From Paramarasmius palmivorus (lineage: Eukaryota > Basidiomycota > Agaricomycetes > Agaricales > Marasmiaceae): a stretch of 64,000 bases of DNA. Under the pieces are notes generated by a model. The model saw nothing but the letters and a program-made list of their open reading frames with translations. It did no database searches and was not told where the DNA came from. Of the stretch, positions 60,701 to 64,000 are shown one piece after another. The translations under genes and the position numbers were made by a program. The stretch's first letter is position 1. Each line of letters starts with the position of its first letter. The DNA lies in the NCBI GenBank assembly GCA_037176845.1, contig JAYKXP010000087.1:62001-126000 (forward strand). The letters run 5' to 3'.

Positions 60701-61613
60701 CAAGTACCCAAACCTTTATGATGTTATCGAACCAGGGATCATGAAGCTGCAGGATTATCTGGCAAAAATCGACGACATTCCGGCATATCTATTATCCATG
60801 AGTAAGTTGTTCCTCGTCTTAAGCGCTAAGTGCCATTCCGAACTGAGCGCTTTTCAGTTATCAATCCCCTCGTCAAAATGCGGTGTATTGATCAGAGAAT
60901 GCCCCGGCGCAGGAACGAGATACTCGAGATGCTTTACAAAGAGGTACAGTGTCCTTGTTAATCTCTTGCTTAATTCTAATGACGATTTCTAGATGCGTGC
61001 ATACCAAGACGATATGTCTTCCCAGTCTTCGGGATCTGCAGATACGCCAGCACCCTTCGAGTTAGGCGCCAATTGGGCGACTCAGACACTGGCGATGGAC
61101 ACCAACGTGAAGCATACTCGTGGAAGCGTGGAAGAAGAGGTGTCCATGTATCTCAAGGACAACACCCCAGTTCCTCCTGGTAAAGATGGACTACTGCGAT
61201 ATTGGGAGGTGAGACTACCAGCCTTTCTTCACATTTACCTTTTCTCATCTTAGTTCTAGGCCGCACACACAAAATATCCGAATCTCTTTTGGGTGGCCAT
61301 TGATCTCCTTCCCGTTCAAGGAACATCTGTACCCTGCGAGCGACTATTTTCCTCTTCACGGCGGACAAAAACCGATCTACGAACTCGTTTGGGGAACGAA
61401 CTGATGGAGGCTATCCAGATTTTGAAGAACACTCTCAAGAAGAAAGGCCCCCTCCAGTTCACACGGCACCTCAACTTCGAACGAGAGGCTCAGGAATTTG
61501 AAGCCTGGCTGGACGAAGAGGATGACCACGTATTGGAAACCGATGATCCATATCTATTCGCTGCGAACTTGTCGAAGGTATCGTTTGTAGAGTCTGCACC
61601 AGTCTTGGCATAG
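57792..61613 (+). CDS. hAT-family transposase, apparently intact
   Basis: ATG at 57,792 (MAGPKKKANRRG). After a long basic, low-complexity N-terminal region comes a BED zinc finger (YRCKYCL, then NMRRHLVGAH; C-x2-C...H-x4-H). The catalytic region has SFTTDCWTDSTLYPF (first D), GYFTTDNASNNDTM (second D), CFAHILHLAV and IPNRWSSAHLM. The end is the hAT dimerisation domain YPNLFWVAIDLLPVQGTS, VPCERLFSSSRR and LMEAIQILKN, stop at 61,613. About fifteen short introns join in frame at every border I followed. No stop or shift was found, in contrast to hAT element 1. The protein would act in the nucleus, binding the subterminal repeats and cutting at the terminal inverted repeats. Confidence 0.88.
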
Positions 61614-61850
61614 TATCGTGTATTAAATCTTTGTCTTGTCTTCTTGAAATTGTATTATCTACGACTATTATACATGTTTGCGATTGATTTTCATCGCCTG
61701 AAAACGTTCAGCTATTAGTGAAAAAAAAAAGGGCGGCAAGCCGACGGCTTAGCCGCTTCAACCCGGTAAGATGCCGAGCGGCTCACTGCTTATCGGCTCC
61801 GACCCGTTAGCCATGCCGAGGCTCGGGGCTAGGACCGGTAGCGACCCGAC

Positions 61851-61870
61851 CCGACCCGTTGGCATCCCTA
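61851..61870 (-). repeat. Right terminal inverted repeat of hAT element 2
   Basis: Complement of the left end. It is preceded by several GGGTCG-type repeats (on the complement) that probably bind transposase. Confidence 0.92.
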
Positions 61871-61878
61871 ACTCTTTG
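61871..61878. repeat. Target site duplication of hAT element 2, right copy
   Basis: ACTCTTTG, identical to 47,462-47,469. Removing the element plus one copy restores the retrotransposon pol frame. Confidence 0.95.
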
Positions 61879-63365
61879 ACTGCTCGTACTTTGACTGGGT
61901 CCATGGTGACTTGGCCTTCCCGTATTACCATACCGAGATATTCCACCTGCTGTTGGTCGAATTCACACTTCTCTGGCCGAAGGTAGAGGTCGTACTCCTG
62001 AAGTCTTTTCAGCACTTCGTGGGTTGTGGCACGATGCTCCTCCATGGTCGCACTGTAGATGAGGATGTCATCCAGGTATACTGCTACCTTGCCCTTGGCA
62101 ATGAGGTCTGCGAAGATGGAATTCATGAGGGCCTGGAATGTTGCTGGGGAATTGGTGAGGCCAAAGAACATGACTTGTGGTTTGAATAGGCCTCGACTGG
62201 TGGTGAATGCTGCTTTCCACTCATCTCCTTCCTTGATGCGCACGTTGTTGTATCCCCACCGAACATCCAGCTTGGTGAAGTACTTGGCACCTTTCAGGCG
62301 GTTGATGATGTCGGTAGCTAAAGGAAGGGGGTATCGATTCTTGACGGTGAATTCATTGAGCTTGCAGTAGTCCTGTACGAACCGGAGTTTCCCATCCTTC
62401 TTCTTGACAAAGAAGACTGGAGAGGCGAGGGGCGACTTGGATGGAACTATGTATCCCTTGCGCAGGTTTTCTTCCAGAAAGGTATCCAGCTCGGTTTGCT
62501 CATTGACCGACATGGGGTATACTTTGGATCGGATAGTCTCTGGGGCATCGGGCTTGAGGTCGATGGTGTGGTCCCAGGGTTTGTGCTCAGGCAGTCGATG
62601 GGACTCTTCCTCCGAAAACACCTTGCGGTATTGGTGGTACTCCTCAGGCACGATCTCCTCCATGCTCTTCTTCTCCTTCCTTTTTGACTCCTCAAATGCC
62701 AGCTCTGCTGCATACGTCACTCCTGCTGCCACCCATAGTTCGTCGCTTGCATGCTCCAACACCCCATCTTTCTGCCACTGCCTACGCTGTCTTCTGTTGC
62801 CTTTGATCTGCTCCCACCGCTTTGTCTCCTCTATCTGGCACTCTTCTTCTTGCTCTTCCTCTATTTTGATTTTCATCACGCCTTTAGCCCAGTTGATGGC
62901 AGGGTTCACCTTTCTCAGCCAAGGTAGCCCTAGCACCACGTCCTCGGGGCCCAGGTCAGTGATCAGCAACTCTACTTCCTCCTCGTGCTCTCCGATCTTC
63001 ATCCTCAATCTAGCAAACTCCTCAATACTCCCTGCACGATTCCGACTCCCATCGATATTGTAGAGTGGAATCTGCCTTCGCAGGCAGTATCTTTCAACAC
63101 GTTGCTCTTCCACCCATCTCCTTCCAATGAACAGCCCAGTAGCTCCACTGTCAATCATGGCTACTACATCCTTTTCTCGATTGTGTCCTTTCAAGCGCGC
63201 GCGTATGTGAAAATGGTTTTCATTTTTGTTGACAACTGGGATAGATATTGTACATGATGAAACAGAATCATACGACGACGGCGAGGTGGAGATAAAAGAT
63301 GTATTTGGGGGTGCGACTCTTGTAGCCTTAGGAGACACCCCTTCTAAAAACGCTGCTCGGCACAA
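61871..63365 (-). pseudogene. Chromovirus pol, 5' half: protease and reverse transcriptase
   Basis: After an N-terminal spacer, VVAMIDSGATGLFIG is the aspartic protease active site (D-S-G variant). After an acidic linker, the reverse transcriptase begins KGYIVPSKSPLASPVFFVKK, continues NRYPLPLATDI and FTKLDVRWGYNNVRI (first catalytic D), and has the YLDD box in VAVYLDDILIYS. The frame ends in VRAVKE at the hAT target duplication and resumes at 47,469. It overlaps the gag frame by a few codons, so pol is probably made by frameshifting or from a fused precursor. Confidence 0.93.
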
Positions 63366-63871
63366 ATGGTGGCGATCTGCATCTGGAGCTGCTCCATTTG
63401 CGCAATGAGAGCGTCCAGACCCGTTGATGGTGCAGTCTGAGCTGGAGTTGGGGTCGTTGGGGCTGCAGCAGGTGGAGCCGGTAGCGCCTGTTCGGTGGTA
63501 GGTGTTTCAGTGGCGGCAACACGCTGTCCACTCGTCCCACGAGGTCTTCCTAGCCACTTGTTGAAACAGACTGCTTCCCGGTGTCCATTTCTGCGGCACC
63601 AGCTGCAGATCTCCCTCTCATGGCCCCCATCACGTTGCCGGTGCTCTGTCGAACCACAGCCAAAGCACTTGCCATTCATCAGGCGAAGCCAGTCTGCACA
63701 GGTACGGTTAGCGTCGATGTCCATGGCATTGGGGTCACGTGTTGGAAATGTTGGTGCTGGCACAGCGGCAGGAAAGGGCGATGATATGGTCCAAAATATA
63801 AATCGCGTATCTAGACAAATATTCTTGCCTTCAACAAGTTTTAATACACTTGATAAGGGAAACAAGAGCAC
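63344..63871 (-). CDS. Chromovirus gag, C-terminal nucleocapsid part
   Basis: PTRDPNAMDIDANRTCADWLR-like sequence is followed by two cysteine clusters. The first, CFGCGSTEH, is imperfect; the second, CSWCRRNGHREAVC, is a perfect C-x2-C-x4-H-x4-C zinc knuckle that binds RNA. A proline/threonine-rich tail and a short QMEQLQMQI helix follow. The usual start at an upstream ATG is not convincing; upstream of about 63,790 the frame no longer looks like gag. Confidence 0.8.
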   Translation of the reverse strand: MLLFPLSSVLKLVEGKNICLDTRFIFWTISSPFPAAVPAPTFPTRDPNAMDIDANRTCADWLRLMNGKCFGCGSTEHRQRDGGHEREICSWCRRNGHREAVCFNKWLGRPRGTSGQRVAATETPTTEQALPAPPAAAPTTPTPAQTAPSTGLDALIAQMEQLQMQIATICAEQRF

Positions 63872-64000
63872 TAGTGTGAGCCCGAGCAGCTAGTGAAAGC
63901 AGACTTAGGCTCTAAGAAAGAGTAGCTAGTTGTCTATACGCTTGTTCATGGATCGTATGATCAGGCTATGGTAGCTGGGGACTTAGCCATGCATGCTAGA
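63790..64000. other. Right edge: non-gag sequence upstream of nucleocapsid
   Basis: AT-rich sequence where gag capsid would be expected. It may be another insertion, a deletion junction, or a very diverged leader. The window ends before this can be decided. Confidence 0.3.

Larger units (their letters stand above)
47470..61870 (+). mobile_element. Giant cargo-carrying hAT transposon 2 (14.4 kb)
   Basis: The ends TAGGGGTGCCAACAGGTCGG (left) and, on the complement, TAGGGATGCCAACGGGTCGG (right) match at 18 of 20 bases and are flanked by an exact 8-base target duplication. Subterminal ACCCG/CGGGT runs occur at both ends. Inside, from left to right: a T5orf172-type gene, a transportin fragment, a permuted 14-3-3 pseudogene, an RGG-repeat ORF, an Spt5-like gene, a small unknown gene and an intact-looking hAT transposase. 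At 14,401 bases it is several times longer than a plain hAT element. It is inserted in the chromovirus, so it arrived later. Confidence 0.93.
44731..64000 (-). mobile_element. Ty3/gypsy chromovirus, interrupted by a 14.4 kb hAT element
   Basis: On the minus strand, gag C-terminus (63.8-63.3 kb), protease and reverse transcriptase (63.4-61.9 kb), RNase H, integrase and chromodomain (47.5-45.2 kb) and one LTR (45,175-44,731) lie in the standard chromovirus order. Codons on both sides of the hAT insertion join in frame (AVKE, then WSTPRNLRELRGFIGF). The 5' LTR and most of gag are not in the window. A premature TGA in RNase H shows that this copy is defective even without the insertion. Confidence 0.95.

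Noticed and set aside
61740..61860. Repeated CCGAC/CGGCT stretch as a separate repeat element
   Set aside because: It is the subterminal region of hAT element 2 and needs no separate explanation.
47470..61870. Starship- or Helitron-type element
   Set aside because: There is no tyrosine recombinase or Rep/helicase. The 8-base duplication, terminal inverted repeats and BED/dimerisation transposase identify hAT.
1..64000. tRNA or rRNA genes, CRISPR arrays
   Set aside because: I looked for tRNA B-box sequence, rRNA-like stretches and regularly spaced identical repeats and found none convincing. A covariance search was not possible.

Overview
The window looks like accessory, transposon-rich chromosomal DNA of a mushroom-forming basidiomycete (Agaricomycetes). 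The evidence is: short 45-60 base introns with GT(A/G)NGT donors, a chromodomain Ty3/gypsy retrotransposon, two hAT-type DNA transposons, and three proteins resembling families I recall as multi-copy in Agaricomycete genomes. No rRNA, tRNA, CRISPR array or bacterial-style operon was seen. Family names come from memory of family motifs, not from a search.

Layout. 1-13.5 kb and 29.8-42 kb are mosaics of related, decayed sequence modules (same exon-like blocks and splice-like sites, many stops), with copies on both sides of the window. Each mosaic ends in one member of a paralogous gene pair: copy A at 13.9-16.2 kb and copy B at 42.1-44.4 kb. Copy A and its 3' flank have lost CpG relative to copy B. 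Between the mosaics, 17.9-27.1 kb holds an RNase H1 N-terminal-like (viroplasmin-type) gene, a divergent 119-codon gene split by a 4.3 kb hAT element exactly at a splice donor, and a decayed large Agaricomycete-family gene. 27.1-29.8 kb shows little coding evidence.

44.7-64 kb is a nested transposon. A chromovirus on the minus strand (one LTR at 44,731-45,175; its 5' end lies beyond the right edge) is split in its reverse transcriptase/RNase H region by a 14,401-base hAT element (47,470-61,870) with matching terminal inverted repeats and an exact 8-base target duplication. The hAT element is the most remarkable object here. Besides an apparently intact BED-finger/dimerisation-domain transposase it carries an intact 1,149-codon Spt5-like gene, a complete small GIY-YIG/T5orf172-type gene, an 89-codon gene of unknown function, a long RGG-repeat ORF, a transportin fragment that still has its intron, and a 14-3-3 pseudogene whose parts lie in circularly permuted order. 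Three copies of a 61-63 base motif, with compensatory changes in two stems, bracket the cargo.

Taken together, the transposase probably moves the whole 14.4 kb unit. The Spt5-like and nuclease-like proteins are candidates for cargo functions (transcription through the element, DNA processing), but this is inference. The two host-gene fragments show that the element, or a precursor, has taken up host DNA.
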